DNA of 64,000 bases from Nitrospira sp. (GTDB taxonomy: Bacteria > Nitrospirota > Nitrospiria > Nitrospirales > Nitrospiraceae), in contig CP092081.1 in the NCBI GenBank assembly GCA_022226935.1, forward strand, positions 916,734 through 980,733, given 5' to 3'. The position numbers were made by a program, and so were the translations under genes. This document shows positions 1 through 7,799 of this stretch, one piece after another. The stretch's first letter is position 1; the number at the start of each line of letters is the position of its first letter. Under the pieces are notes generated by a model that was not told the DNA's origin, did no database searches, and worked only from the letters and a program-made list of their open reading frames with translations.

Positions 1-393
1 TCCTACCTGCGCCATTCGATTCGCCATCGCTGTCATGCGAGAGCGGTGAAACACAGGCTGGATGATGCGTCGGTGCCGCTTCCATACCTCGCCGGAGCTG
101 GTTACCAACCCGTTACCCAATACCAGCGCGAGCCCGGTGGGACGACGTTGCTCGTACACTTTTCCAAAACGTTCGGATTGCGACAGCAGCACCTCTTCGG
201 CCAACGCGGGATGGCTGAACAGATGGACGGTCTTGGGGCCCAGCCGAAAGCGCAGCGCATCGCCATACCGGCACCACCATTCCGACATCGTGCGCAGCGG
301 CCGATGCTTGAAGGCGCGGAGATGGCCGAGCCAGGGCAGGCCTCCGGGCACATCAATCAGCGTGAGCGACGCGTGCGATTCGACATCCTGCAT
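1..393 (-). CDS. Cytochrome P450, N-terminal part (gene runs off the left edge)
   Basis: The reverse strand reads 131 codons without a stop from ATG at 393 to the window edge. The protein has the P450 N-terminal pattern: a proline/glycine-rich hinge (PGGLPWLGHL, residues about 17-26), then YGDALRFRLGP, a residue run like the B-helix region (HPALAEEVLL), and the C-helix WKRHRRIIQPVF, whose W and R residues contact the haem propionates in the family. There is no N-terminal membrane anchor, so a soluble bacterial P450 is likely. The cysteine haem ligand lies outside the window. The substrate cannot be told. The start is uncertain: no clear ribosome binding site precedes this ATG and the frame stays open for some codons upstream. 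Confidence 0.85.
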   Translation of the reverse strand, partial: MQDVESHASLTLIDVPGGLPWLGHLRAFKHRPLRTMSEWWCRYGDALRFRLGPKTVHLFSHPALAEEVLLSQSERFGKVYEQRRPTGLALVLGNGLVTSSGEVWKRHRRIIQPVFHRSRMTAMANRMAQVG

Positions 394-606
394 GAGTGAG
401 AGAAGGCGCCGGCTATGGCAGGTGCGGAGGAAGGAATTCCGCGCCTAGTTTTCCTTCGCGATGGGTAAGGGTTCGTTGCAGCAACACACCTCTAATCAAC
501 CGGGGCATAGTACAAACTTCGTGTTGGGAATGGTAGGGCCGATGGGACCTGGACGACGGAGAACTGGTCTTGGCTCAAGGTCGCTTCATGATGATTCGTC
601 GAACTA

Positions 607-1443
607 TCACTCGTAACTCAAGAAACCCTGGTTGATGTCGGATATGGTGCGACCGCTTCGACGAAAGACGCCGACGCCTTCGCGGTCACCTGGGAGATTC
701 GTGTTTCCTTCGATGGTGACTAGGCGATCGTCGCGAAAGTCTTCCACGAGACCCATATGACCACGACCTCCTCCGGTGTTGATCACAAAAACAAGCCCTG
801 GTTTCAAAAGCGAGAGATCGTCCAGGATTTGCCCGGCCAGCAAACGGGTGATGCCGGCCTGTCCGGCTTTCTTCCAATGATCCAACACGCCTGCCGTGCG
901 AATGGCGGGATTGGCGGTTCCCAGCTGAATTGCCGCTTGGCTGAAGGACCAGTAGATGAAGGCGGCACACCAGGCGTAACTTCCGGTCGAAGGATCGATA
1001 CCCACTGCGTTCAGATACTCATCCACTTTGAGACCGCGGTTTGAACCGGGCGGGTCTTCCATTACGCCGACCTGTGACGAGGCAACGCTGAGGGTGGCTT
1101 TCATCAAAGCTGAAATGGGGTTGTGTACGATCCAGGGGACCCTGTGCGCTCCGAAAAGCGCGGCCCAGGTGAGTGGCCCGACCACGCCGTCGATTTTGAG
1201 CGATTGCCCCTGCCCATCGACTGAGCGTGCTTGGAGGAGCCGCACGGCTTCCCCTGTCGCGCGGTCGAAGACGCCGCTTGTGGCGATCGGCCCACATCCG
1301 ACCTGATTCAATCGCTGCTGGAGGACTCGAATGGTCGACGGGGCTTTGACCCCCACCTTGAGGGCGTAGCCGGGATAATCAAGAACAGGGTCCTTCGCCC
1401 GGGCTCGTCGAGTGGGCGAAACGGCACGTGCGCGTGGCGACAT
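607..1443 (-). CDS. Peptidoglycan-binding domain plus CHAP-type amidase/endopeptidase
   Basis: A 278-residue protein. Residues about 30-95 form a PG_binding_1 type domain (IRVLQQRLNQVGCG then GVFDRATGEAVRLLQ and DGVVGPLTWAALFG). Residues about 110-275 form a cysteine peptidase-like CHAP domain: the nucleophile Cys lies in YAWCAAFIYWSF, the His in GRGHMGLVEDF, and the third polar position in IEGNTN. The likely role is cleavage of peptide cross-links or amide bonds in murein. The first 20 residues are basic and do not look like a Sec signal, so export may need another route or holin-like help, as in phage endolysins. The start at ATG 1443 is supported by AGGAGA about 6 nt upstream. It stands alone between the P450 and a Nudix gene. 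The function is a family inference. Confidence 0.85.
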   Translation of the reverse strand: MSPRARAVSPTRRARAKDPVLDYPGYALKVGVKAPSTIRVLQQRLNQVGCGPIATSGVFDRATGEAVRLLQARSVDGQGQSLKIDGVVGPLTWAALFGAHRVPWIVHNPISALMKATLSVASSQVGVMEDPPGSNRGLKVDEYLNAVGIDPSTGSYAWCAAFIYWSFSQAAIQLGTANPAIRTAGVLDHWKKAGQAGITRLLAGQILDDLSLLKPGLVFVINTGGGRGHMGLVEDFRDDRLVTIEGNTNLPGDREGVGVFRRSGRTISDINQGFLSYE

Positions 1444-1716
1444 GGTGGTCTCCTGGATGAAGGTCGAACGAGGGTTTGATCATTTCCACCAGTGGGAAGG
1501 CGTGGCGATCATCTCCTGAGGGTAGGCATTATACGGCAGTCGAGGCGATTTGGCGCAGGGAGATCGAGTCCTTGGGTTCAAAGGTGACGGACATCAACCG
1601 TCATACGGCTAGGGCGGGTATCGTTCCAGAAAGACGAGGGGGAAAGAAGCGTTGTATTCACAGGGATGGGATCGGCCCACCGGATGAGACCCGGATAATG
1701 TGCCTGGTGGCTGCGC
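1444..1716. other. Intergenic, no gene seen
   Basis: The gap separates two minus-strand genes. No convincing coding frame, RNA fold or repeat was found. It probably holds the promoter of the peptidoglycan-binding protein gene. Confidence 0.4.
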
Positions 1717-2121
1717 TTATTGTTTGCGCAAATACTGCCGCACTCGTTCTACAATCGCGCGATCGTGGTCGACCATTTGCAAATCCTGCGTTTCGTCGGG
1801 GAGAAACCAGCCCATTGCCTGTCCTTCTCCTAATTCCAGTGGCTGCTCCTCGTACCGTTCAACGAAGACATACTTTGTATTCTCGTCCTCGCCCTCTCTA
1901 AAGACTTGTGTCATGAGAAAGTGCGGGTCCTGCACGTGATATGACAATTCCTCGATCACCTCGCGCTTGAGTGCGTCAGAGGGCCGTTCTCCTGGTTCTA
2001 TTCCGCCTCCAAAGAATGCCCAGTGATTCGGCAATCGAGGGGCGTCGGGGGTGCGATGCTGGAGAAGGAGCCGGCCAGAGGCAGTATAGAGAATGAAGAG
2101 AGCCACGTTGCGCACAGCCAT
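1717..2121 (-). CDS. Nudix hydrolase
   Basis: A Nudix hydrolase of about 134 residues when started at MAVRNVALF (ATG 2121). A GTG at 2160 in the same frame would add 13 residues that do not look conserved. The Nudix box is clear: GGGIEPGERPSDALKREVIEEL gives the glycine, the glutamate, and the REXXEE metal site; the usual glycine after it is serine. The first strand (VALFILYTASGRLLLQHR) and the WAFFGGGIE lead-in are typical. Substrate, by family, is a nucleoside diphosphate linked to another moiety; it cannot be narrowed here. The C-terminal region has GWFLPDET like many ADP-ribose or dNTP hydrolases. It is a single gene on the minus strand. Confidence 0.85.
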   Translation of the reverse strand: MAVRNVALFILYTASGRLLLQHRTPDAPRLPNHWAFFGGGIEPGERPSDALKREVIEELSYHVQDPHFLMTQVFREGEDENTKYVFVERYEEQPLELGEGQAMGWFLPDETQDLQMVDHDRAIVERVRQYLRKQ

Positions 2122-2342
2122 CCTGCACCATAGCCTATACGCTCCGATCAGGTGAAGCACATCTTGTCTTCACGCTGATGGTAACTCGCTCAATCAACGT
2201 GTGGGTCGCGCCGCCGCTGGCATCCCCACTGTTGGAGAACCTGACCGTCCCTGCCGCTAGGATCTAGGCGCTTTGCCAGCTCCCGCTCGAGAGGAATGGA
2301 GGTATAAGCATTGTGAGACCATCATTGGCGAGAGGCACGATC

Positions 2343-2516
2343 ATGAGCACCACGACGGCAGTTGAACAAAGAGGACAGATCTGTGCGCATTATGCGTGTG
2401 GATGTCGGGTGACGGACGAGACCTATTGCAGTCCCGAGTGCGAATCGGTGGCGAGCGGGCAGACAGGTTCCGCTATCTGCCCCTGCAATCATCCACGCTG
2501 CAACACACCACATTAG
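2343..2516 (+). CDS. Prokaryotic metallothionein (SmtA/BmtA type)
   Basis: A 57-residue protein from ATG 2343; the same frame can start at 2313 but the extra ten residues look unconserved. Cysteines and histidines are arranged as in bacterial metallothioneins: CAHYACGC near the N-terminus, the YCSPEC core, and CPCNHPRC at the C-terminus, with nine Cys and three His in all. By family it binds zinc, cadmium or copper in a cluster in the cytoplasm. GAGAGG lies about 8 nt upstream of the start. Neighbours are a Nudix gene and an exported protein, so no operon is evident. The spacing is not identical to the classic cyanobacterial SmtA, so the metal preference is unknown. Confidence 0.75.
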   Translation: MSTTTAVEQRGQICAHYACGCRVTDETYCSPECESVASGQTGSAICPCNHPRCNTPH

Positions 2517-2520
2517 CAGC

Positions 2521-2763
2521 TTAACGGCGCATCCGTGCTCCGAGACGCTGTTCCTCCAATGTATCAGGTGTATCACGATGCCTTTCGTATGCGTTCGCGG
2601 CCTGCTGGATTTGCGACTGCGCCGGGCGCGGCTCATACGCTGTCACGAAACTTCGCGCTTCCGTCAGGGGATATGCCCAGCGGCGCTCAGCGAGGTTTCT
2701 CGGTAGGGTAAACAAATAGTCGGCGGACATCGACACCGGAAGGCGCACGACAGGTTGTTGCAC
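2521..2763 (-). CDS. Possible small protein, unknown
   Basis: An open frame of up to 80 codons from GTG 2763, or 69 from ATG 2730 (MSADYLFTL). It is convergent with the metallothionein and abuts its stop. The composition is protein-like (YPLTEARSFVTAYEPRP then IQQAANAYERH), which suggests a small helical cytoplasmic protein, but no ribosome binding site is visible at either start. No family was recognised. Confidence 0.3.
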   Translation of the reverse strand: MQQPVVRLPVSMSADYLFTLPRNLAERRWAYPLTEARSFVTAYEPRPAQSQIQQAANAYERHRDTPDTLEEQRLGARMRR

Positions 2764-2866
2764 TGAAATATCGCAACACCAGTTTTTAGAAGCAGGTATT
2801 CCTTAGGGAGATGGATGTCGACCGCTTGTATCGACTGGTGAGTAAATCGAACAAGGGAGAAACACC

Positions 2867-3433
2867 ATGAACACATATCAATCCCATCTCATAACAGGAC
2901 TCTTCACGATTTCGATCGGGGCTGCAGGCATGACATTACCGGTAGCGGTCTTGGCAGTTGAAGGCGAAAGCCAGCTCTTGGGTCAGCTGACGAAGATTGA
3001 CGGTGATCGCTACACCGTGCAAGGAGAGCAGGGGAAAAACGTGACGTTACGCGTGACCAAGGATACGAATATCATTTGTGCCCGCGGCAAGGGCTCCCAC
3101 ATGTCGACCGGTCAAGAGAGCGTCAAGGAACAGCAGGAAATTCCACCTACGCCGTTTATGGACAAACAGGCTAAGCAGGGCAAGGGTGGGTCGGTTGTCA
3201 TGCCCTCTGTGGGGCAGGGTGAGCCGGGCGCCCTTTCTAAAGATCCGAGCAAGATGAAAGACGTGGTGGGCTCTACCGATCAGAAAGCGAATGAGGACGT
3301 GGCCAGAGGGTCAGGTTTTGCAATCGGCAACAAAGAAGATTGCGGGTTCAAAGTGGGAGACCGTGTCAAAATCGAGGCCTCCGATACCGACACCGCGACT
3401 ACCATTCAGCAAGTGAGCAAAGCCGTTCACTAG
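2867..3433 (+). CDS. Exported hypothetical protein
   Basis: A 188-residue protein with a signal peptide (residues 1-30, hydrophobic core GLFTISIGAAG, likely cleavage near VLAVEG). Residues 35-65 (LLGQLTKIDGDRYTVQGEQGKNVTLRV) and the C-terminal part (FKVGDRVKIEAS) look like a small beta-rich fold used for binding or scaffolding; the middle is low-complexity and rich in Lys, Gly and Ser. Two cysteines (near residues 69 and 165) may form a disulphide in the periplasm. AAGGGAGA sits about 7 nt before ATG 2867. No known function was recognised. It stands alone. Confidence 0.75.
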   Translation: MNTYQSHLITGLFTISIGAAGMTLPVAVLAVEGESQLLGQLTKIDGDRYTVQGEQGKNVTLRVTKDTNIICARGKGSHMSTGQESVKEQQEIPPTPFMDKQAKQGKGGSVVMPSVGQGEPGALSKDPSKMKDVVGSTDQKANEDVARGSGFAIGNKEDCGFKVGDRVKIEASDTDTATTIQQVSKAVH

Positions 3434-4123
3434 AACCGAGCTCAATAACGAAATGAGGGAAATGCCTCGTAAGCCAGCTCTGAGGTAGTTCGACGATCAT
3501 GATCCCGCCCCTCATCAGCGGCGTAGCGCATCACTCGTTGAGAAGGGCCCCACGCCGCGGGCCCTGCCTCCAAGTCAGAGTCAGTATCAAGCCTGCGCAA
3601 GGAAACTTCGAACAGCTTCGGCTGCATTCATTACGTGATTTCCCCGTCAAGGACCGTGAGCGCACCTGTCAAGAAGACCGCATACAACAGCCATCCGAAG
3701 AGGACCCGCTCCATGAATGAACCTGTTTCAACAATTGAGGGACTCTTCCTGAGTATGCGCGTGACTCAGGCGCTGGGCTCGTTACCTAGGTTCAACGCCC
3801 TCGACCCGTATGAGACAATACGTTTGTGGCGGTCTGAGGATTGTCGTATAACGTGCTCTGGGGCAGCACATGAGACCAATGAATGCGGGCCTGATTGCTC
3901 AAAGTGTTGTGCGAGGCTACCCGTCAGAGAGACCTCTCATTAACACGGCTGCAGCAGACCATTCGTCCAGGAAGTTCCATAACCTGAAGCACGTTGTCAT
4001 CTTGAAGGGACGAGGAAAAACGTGATACCTGATACTCAAGAATCGATAGGGTATGGCCTGGCAATTCCTTGTGAGTTCCACGTAGTAACCTATGTGAGCA
4101 AGTCTAGTAGACGGGAAGACGCC
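3434..4123. other. Long gap before the riboswitch promoter; no confident gene
   Basis: About 690 bases lack a recognisable gene. One short frame from ATG 3713 to 3943 would give 76 residues with a cysteine-rich end (ETNECGPDCSKCC) and has AGAGGA about 9 nt upstream, but it resembles no family known to me. The base composition is less GC-rich than the flanking genes. This may be decayed mobile DNA, in keeping with the integrase remnant further right. Confidence 0.4.
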
Positions 4124-4152
4124 TTGACTGTCACCGCATTCCACGGTATGGT
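4124..4152 (+). promoter_or_regulatory. Sigma-70-like promoter of the fluoride-responsive leader
   Basis: TTGACT (4124-4129) and TATGGT (4147-4152) are separated by exactly 17 bases. A transcript starting 6-9 nt after the -10 box would begin at about 4159-4161, the first base of the first aptamer. This placement strongly supports both calls. Confidence 0.7.
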
Positions 4153-4160
4153 GAAAACAC

Positions 4161-4250
4161 GGTGAAGGAGTTCACCGAGAAACGCCGCTAGGGACCAGAC
4201 CCTCGTGGCTGATGACTCCTACGGCATAACAAGCGGTGGGAGTTTTTTTT
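4161..4250 (+). promoter_or_regulatory. Fluoride riboswitch (crcB motif) 1 with intrinsic terminator
   Basis: The aptamer (4161-4222) has stem GGTG/CACC closed by a loop containing GGAGT; this loop can pair as a pseudoknot with ACTCC at 4215-4219. A second stem GCCGC/GTGGC, extended by AGGG/CCCT, follows, then the conserved TGATGACTCCTAC. The 3' strand of the pseudoknot (ACTCCTAC) is also the 5' arm of a terminator: its partner GTGGGAGT (4236-4243) is followed by a run of eight T. This is the usual ON design, where fluoride binding holds ACTCC away from the terminator. One position in the first loop is A where U is usual. No clear gene lies directly after it, only a 230-base spacer and then a second copy. 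Confidence 0.85.
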
Positions 4251-4487
4251 GAAATCTGGAGAGCGTCACTGCCGGAGTGCACGAAGAGTGAAACCGCACG
4301 GCGCGCACTGTGCGAATCCGTTGGTGCACAACGGATCGTAGTGGTTATGCAGCGCTTTGCAAGTGTTCCAGGAAGGTCTGATTTTTGCTCCTTAAATGAA
4401 GCGGCTGTTTTTAACGAAATTGAATGCGTGACCAATACTGAGGGAACCATGGTCCTGCAAGGGTAGGAAAACAATTCAGCTTGTCAG
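4251..4487 (+). other. Spacer between the two fluoride riboswitches, with a perfect palindrome
   Basis: The stretch has no credible gene. It contains an inverted repeat, ATCCGTTG and CAACGGAT around GTGCA (4316-4336), which may be a hairpin or a protein operator. A 39-codon frame from ATG 4347 lacks a ribosome site. The spacer may be what is left of a gene once controlled by the first riboswitch. Confidence 0.45.
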
Positions 4488-4571
4488 GGTGATGGAGTTC
4501 ACCTGAATGTGCCGGCCAGTGCCGGCTGATGACTCCTATCAGCGTTAATGCTGGTAGGAGTCTTTTTTTTT
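4488..4571 (+). promoter_or_regulatory. Fluoride riboswitch (crcB motif) 2 with intrinsic terminator
   Basis: The aptamer (4488-4540) has GGTG/CACC with loop ATGGAGTT, a second stem GCCGG/CCGGC, and the conserved TGATGACTCCTA. GGAGT in the loop matches ACTCC for the pseudoknot. The terminator pairs GACTCCTATCAGC (4531-4543) with GCTGGTAGGAGTC (4550-4562), 13 pairs with one G-U, followed by nine T. It lies directly before the efflux operon. No promoter as good as the one before copy 1 is seen here, so both copies may be read in one transcript. Confidence 0.9.
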
Positions 4572-4704
4572 CGCCAGATAAGGTGGAGGAAAGCCTTGAG
4601 TGCCCTCAAGGTCGGCATCTTCGCTCCTCCTGTGGGATGTCCCTCCACCCCTTATCACGGATTTCAGCGTCGTTGAGTCGAGTAAGCGAGGAAACGTACC
4701 TAGG

Positions 4705-6303
4705 ATGAAGACTCAGCTTGAAACTCGATTAACCGGGTGGCGATTTATCGTTTTCAATGTGACGCTTGGAGTTGGGCACATGCTCGTGCTGTTCAATGCC
4801 GGCGCCTACACAGCTCTGTCGCCCCATACGGCCGGCGATCTGGGAGGCGTCACTCCCAGCTATGCGTCCTGGGCGACAACGGATTTCATGATCGGTTTGG
4901 CGCTCGGGTTTCCGATTTCCCGATGGCTGAGCCGTTGTTATGGCGACTATCGCGTGTATGTTGGCGCGTTCACGGCTTTTGCGGGCGCTTCATTCCTTTG
5001 CGCAATGAGCGGCAGCCTCTGGTTCTTTTTGCCAGGACGGTTTTTGCTGGGATTGGCGGGAGGGCTCACCCTTCCCGTCGGACAGTCCCTGCTAGTAGAT
5101 GAATATCCGGACGATCGAAAGGCGGTGGGCTTGGGGCTGTGGGGCGTGTTCGCTCTGCTGCCGTTCACCATCGGACTCGCGTTGGGTGGATGGCTCGCGG
5201 ATGAATTAGGGTGGCGGTCCCTGTTTCTACTCAATACGGTCGCCGGTCTAGCCATCGCCGCGCTGATAGGAGAACTACTCTCTGGTCGTCGTATGACGAC
5301 GCAGTTTGTTTCCTTTGACGTGATCGGATATCTGCTCCTGGCGATCATGCTGCTTGGCATTCAAACCATCTTGAATCAAGGCAATGACTTCGATTGGTTC
5401 GAGTCGCCGTTTTTGGCGGCCGTATTAGCCGTGGTCATCTGCGCCGTTCCTGCTTTCATTATTTGGGAGTTGGGGACATCGGAGCCCGCTGTCGATGTGC
5501 GTCTCTTCCGCTCGCGCAATTTCGCGATCGGCACGACGCTTCTCTGCATGGGTTTTTTCTGCCTGCAAGGCTTGCTGTCCATGTTCGTCGTGCAGCTCCA
5601 GCTCCTGTTGGACTACTCGTCATCGCTCGCCGGCCAGGAGTTTCTTCCGTTGATGATCTTCGGTATGCCGATGCTGTTGCTGACGCACGTGTACTCGATC
5701 TCTCATCGGATCGACGCACGCATCGTCGCCAGCCTTGTCTGTTTGGGTTTCGCCGGAACGTTCTATTGGTTAGGTCTGTTCGACGAACCGCATTCTTTCG
5801 ATCAATTGTTCTGGCCCATGTTGATGGAAGGCGTGTTCCTCGGCGCGTTCTTTATTCCGCTGAATATGCTGACGCTCCATGGTCTTTCCGGTTCGAACGT
5901 TCTTCGAGCCGCAGATATGGCTACCCTGTTTCGTATCGCCGCCGGCGGATTCGGCATCAGCGGCCAAGGCATCGTTGTGTTCCGCCGCACGCCCTTCCAT
6001 CAACTTCATCTGGCCGATCACTTCGGAGGCCGTGTATTCGCCTCCTATGATCCCTCTCAGCTGACGGCTGCGACATTTATGCAGAGGGAGTTTCATGCTG
6101 ACACACTCCCAGCAAGAATGGTCGGGTTGATCAAACAACAGTCGGCCATTCTGTCCATGGACGATGCGTTTCTGTTGTCGGGATATCTCTTTCTTGCGTT
6201 GGCAGCGCTAGTGTGGTGCGCCGTTCCAACTCGCACTGGCGGCGCCATGAGCCGCAATGATTGGCGCGGTCGACAAGCTGAAGAATTGATGGAGAAAGTA
6301 TGA
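4705..6303 (+). CDS. emrB: MFS drug/ion efflux permease, DHA2 (EmrB-like) family, 14 TM
   Basis: A 532-residue inner-membrane permease with many hydrophobic segments, matching the 14-helix DHA2 family length. Family landmarks are PGRFLLGLAGG in helix 4 and the GGWLADELGWRSLFLLN stretch after helix 6. It should export a substrate by proton antiport together with the next two genes. The start is uncertain: ATG 4705 gives a usual N-terminus (MKTQLETRLTGWRF), while GTG 4600, with a strong GGAGG nine bases upstream, would add 35 residues that do not look conserved. It follows the terminator of fluoride riboswitch 2 by 28-130 bases, so expression probably depends on fluoride. Its stop overlaps the next start (ATGA). 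The substrate, fluoride itself or something else, cannot be read from the sequence. Confidence 0.88.
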   Translation: MKTQLETRLTGWRFIVFNVTLGVGHMLVLFNAGAYTALSPHTAGDLGGVTPSYASWATTDFMIGLALGFPISRWLSRCYGDYRVYVGAFTAFAGASFLCAMSGSLWFFLPGRFLLGLAGGLTLPVGQSLLVDEYPDDRKAVGLGLWGVFALLPFTIGLALGGWLADELGWRSLFLLNTVAGLAIAALIGELLSGRRMTTQFVSFDVIGYLLLAIMLLGIQTILNQGNDFDWFESPFLAAVLAVVICAVPAFIIWELGTSEPAVDVRLFRSRNFAIGTTLLCMGFFCLQGLLSMFVVQLQLLLDYSSSLAGQEFLPLMIFGMPMLLLTHVYSISHRIDARIVASLVCLGFAGTFYWLGLFDEPHSFDQLFWPMLMEGVFLGAFFIPLNMLTLHGLSGSNVLRAADMATLFRIAAGGFGISGQGIVVFRRTPFHQLHLADHFGGRVFASYDPSQLTAATFMQREFHADTLPARMVGLIKQQSAILSMDDAFLLSGYLFLALAALVWCAVPTRTGGAMSRNDWRGRQAEELMEKV

Positions 6304-7799
6304 GGGTGTTTTCTTCTTTGCGTGCAGCGTTGACTCTGGCCGGCTGTCTGCTGCTGCCGCACGGCTGCGCGTGGATTCCCTCGCAAGAGCACCATGCCGA
6401 GTATCAGCCACCTCCAGAAATGGTGGAGACACTCGCTGAGGTCAAGGATCGCCTTGAGCATTGGCCGGACGAACGATGGTGGGAACAATTCGGTAGCGCT
6501 GAACTGAACAGGCTCATGGCGCAAGCGCTGAATGAGAATCCCGATCTGAAGGTTGCCACCGCACGGTTGAATGAAGCGCAAAGCCTGGTCCGTGTCGATG
6601 GGGCAAGGCTGCTGCCTTTCCTGGATGCGGATGCTTCCCTCACTCATGAACGGGTGTCACAGCGCGGCGTCTTCAATGCATTAAGCGGCGGGCGTGTCTC
6701 TGGGGCACACGTTCTATTAGGAATCATCAATCCTTTGAGCTTCCGCTATGAGTTCGATTTCTGGGGGAAAAATAGATCTGTAATGTACGCGGCGCTGGGA
6801 GAGGCCGCGGCGCAAGAAGCGGAGCGGGCTGACATACGCCTTCGGCTCACTACGGCGCTGGCGCGATCGTACTTTCGGGCGCTCGCTCTCCAGCACCAAT
6901 GGGGTCTTGCGAGGCAGATGGTCGCCATACGCCAAGAAGTCCATCGACTCACGGAGATCCGCTTCCGATTCGGTCTGGATACGGAGCTTGCGGTGCAGCA
7001 AGCGGCCATAGACTTTGAAACAGCGAAAAAGCGGGAGGCGGGAGTTCGCGATCAGTACGATGTGCAGCGCTATCTGCTTGCACGCCTAAGCGGAAGAGGT
7101 CCGGACGCCATTCCGCGATTGGTGGGGCGCGCGACCGGCATCCCGCAGGGAGTTCCGCTTCCCGACCATTTAGCCATTGGGCTCTTAGCCCATCGGCCCG
7201 ATCTCGCGGCTAGCCTGTATCGCGCCCATGCCGCATCCGAGAGGATCAATGTGGCCAAGGCGCAGTTTCTTCCCAGCATCGATCTGACCGGTTTTGTCGG
7301 GTTCAACGCTGTGGTGCCGACGAAAGGCGCAGATCAGTTGGTCAATCTGTTGTTCTCCGGACAAAGTTTTGCCTATGGCATCGCGCCAGGCTTGCGCTTG
7401 CCCTGGTTTGAGGGCGGCCGTTTGAGAGGTGAGCTAGGCGCAAGACGAGCCGAGTATGATGCGGCCGTCGAACTCTACAATCAGACGCTTTTGGACGCCG
7501 CTCGGGAAGTGGCCGCCAGCCTGAGCGCTTGGCACTCTGCCCGAGACATTCTTGCCGCGCACCAACGGCTGCTCACATCGGCTGATCATGATTACCGGCT
7601 CACAAAGGTACGCCTCGCCGGAGGATTGGACGATGATCGCGATGTGCTGCGGCACCGCCATCCCGTTCTCGAACAGGAGTATGCCCTGAGAGTTCTCGAG
7701 AGCGATCAGTTGGTGGCCATGGTCGATCTCATCGAAGCGCTGGGAGGGGGCTATCACAATCAGGACGTAGAGCATAAGCCGGAGCACCATGACAACTGA
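6300..7799 (+). CDS. Outer-membrane efflux factor, TolC/NodT family lipoprotein
   Basis: A 499-residue outer-membrane channel subunit. The N-terminus carries a lipobox (LAGC, Cys16; a second Cys at 23 is also possible). Two outer-membrane-efflux repeats follow: residues about 60-260 begin with WWEQFGSAELNRLMAQAL and contain NEAQSLVRVDGARLLPFL; the second begins near HRPDLAASLYRAHAASERI. The last part ends ALVDLIEALGGGY-like (VAMVDLIEALGGGY), as in NodT proteins. It should form the trimeric exit duct of the tripartite pump. It overlaps the permease gene by four bases and the adaptor gene by eleven, showing translational coupling. A segment near residue 445 (DDDRDVLRHRHPV) is more charged than normal but keeps the frame. 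Confidence 0.9.
   Translation: MRVFSSLRAALTLAGCLLLPHGCAWIPSQEHHAEYQPPPEMVETLAEVKDRLEHWPDERWWEQFGSAELNRLMAQALNENPDLKVATARLNEAQSLVRVDGARLLPFLDADASLTHERVSQRGVFNALSGGRVSGAHVLLGIINPLSFRYEFDFWGKNRSVMYAALGEAAAQEAERADIRLRLTTALARSYFRALALQHQWGLARQMVAIRQEVHRLTEIRFRFGLDTELAVQQAAIDFETAKKREAGVRDQYDVQRYLLARLSGRGPDAIPRLVGRATGIPQGVPLPDHLAIGLLAHRPDLAASLYRAHAASERINVAKAQFLPSIDLTGFVGFNAVVPTKGADQLVNLLFSGQSFAYGIAPGLRLPWFEGGRLRGELGARRAEYDAAVELYNQTLLDAAREVAASLSAWHSARDILAAHQRLLTSADHDYRLTKVRLAGGLDDDRDVLRHRHPVLEQEYALRVLESDQLVAMVDLIEALGGGYHNQDVEHKPEHHDN

Noticed and set aside
4236-4466. 76-codon frame directly after fluoride riboswitch 1
   Set aside because: It starts inside the terminator stem, has no ribosome site and looks like no known protein.
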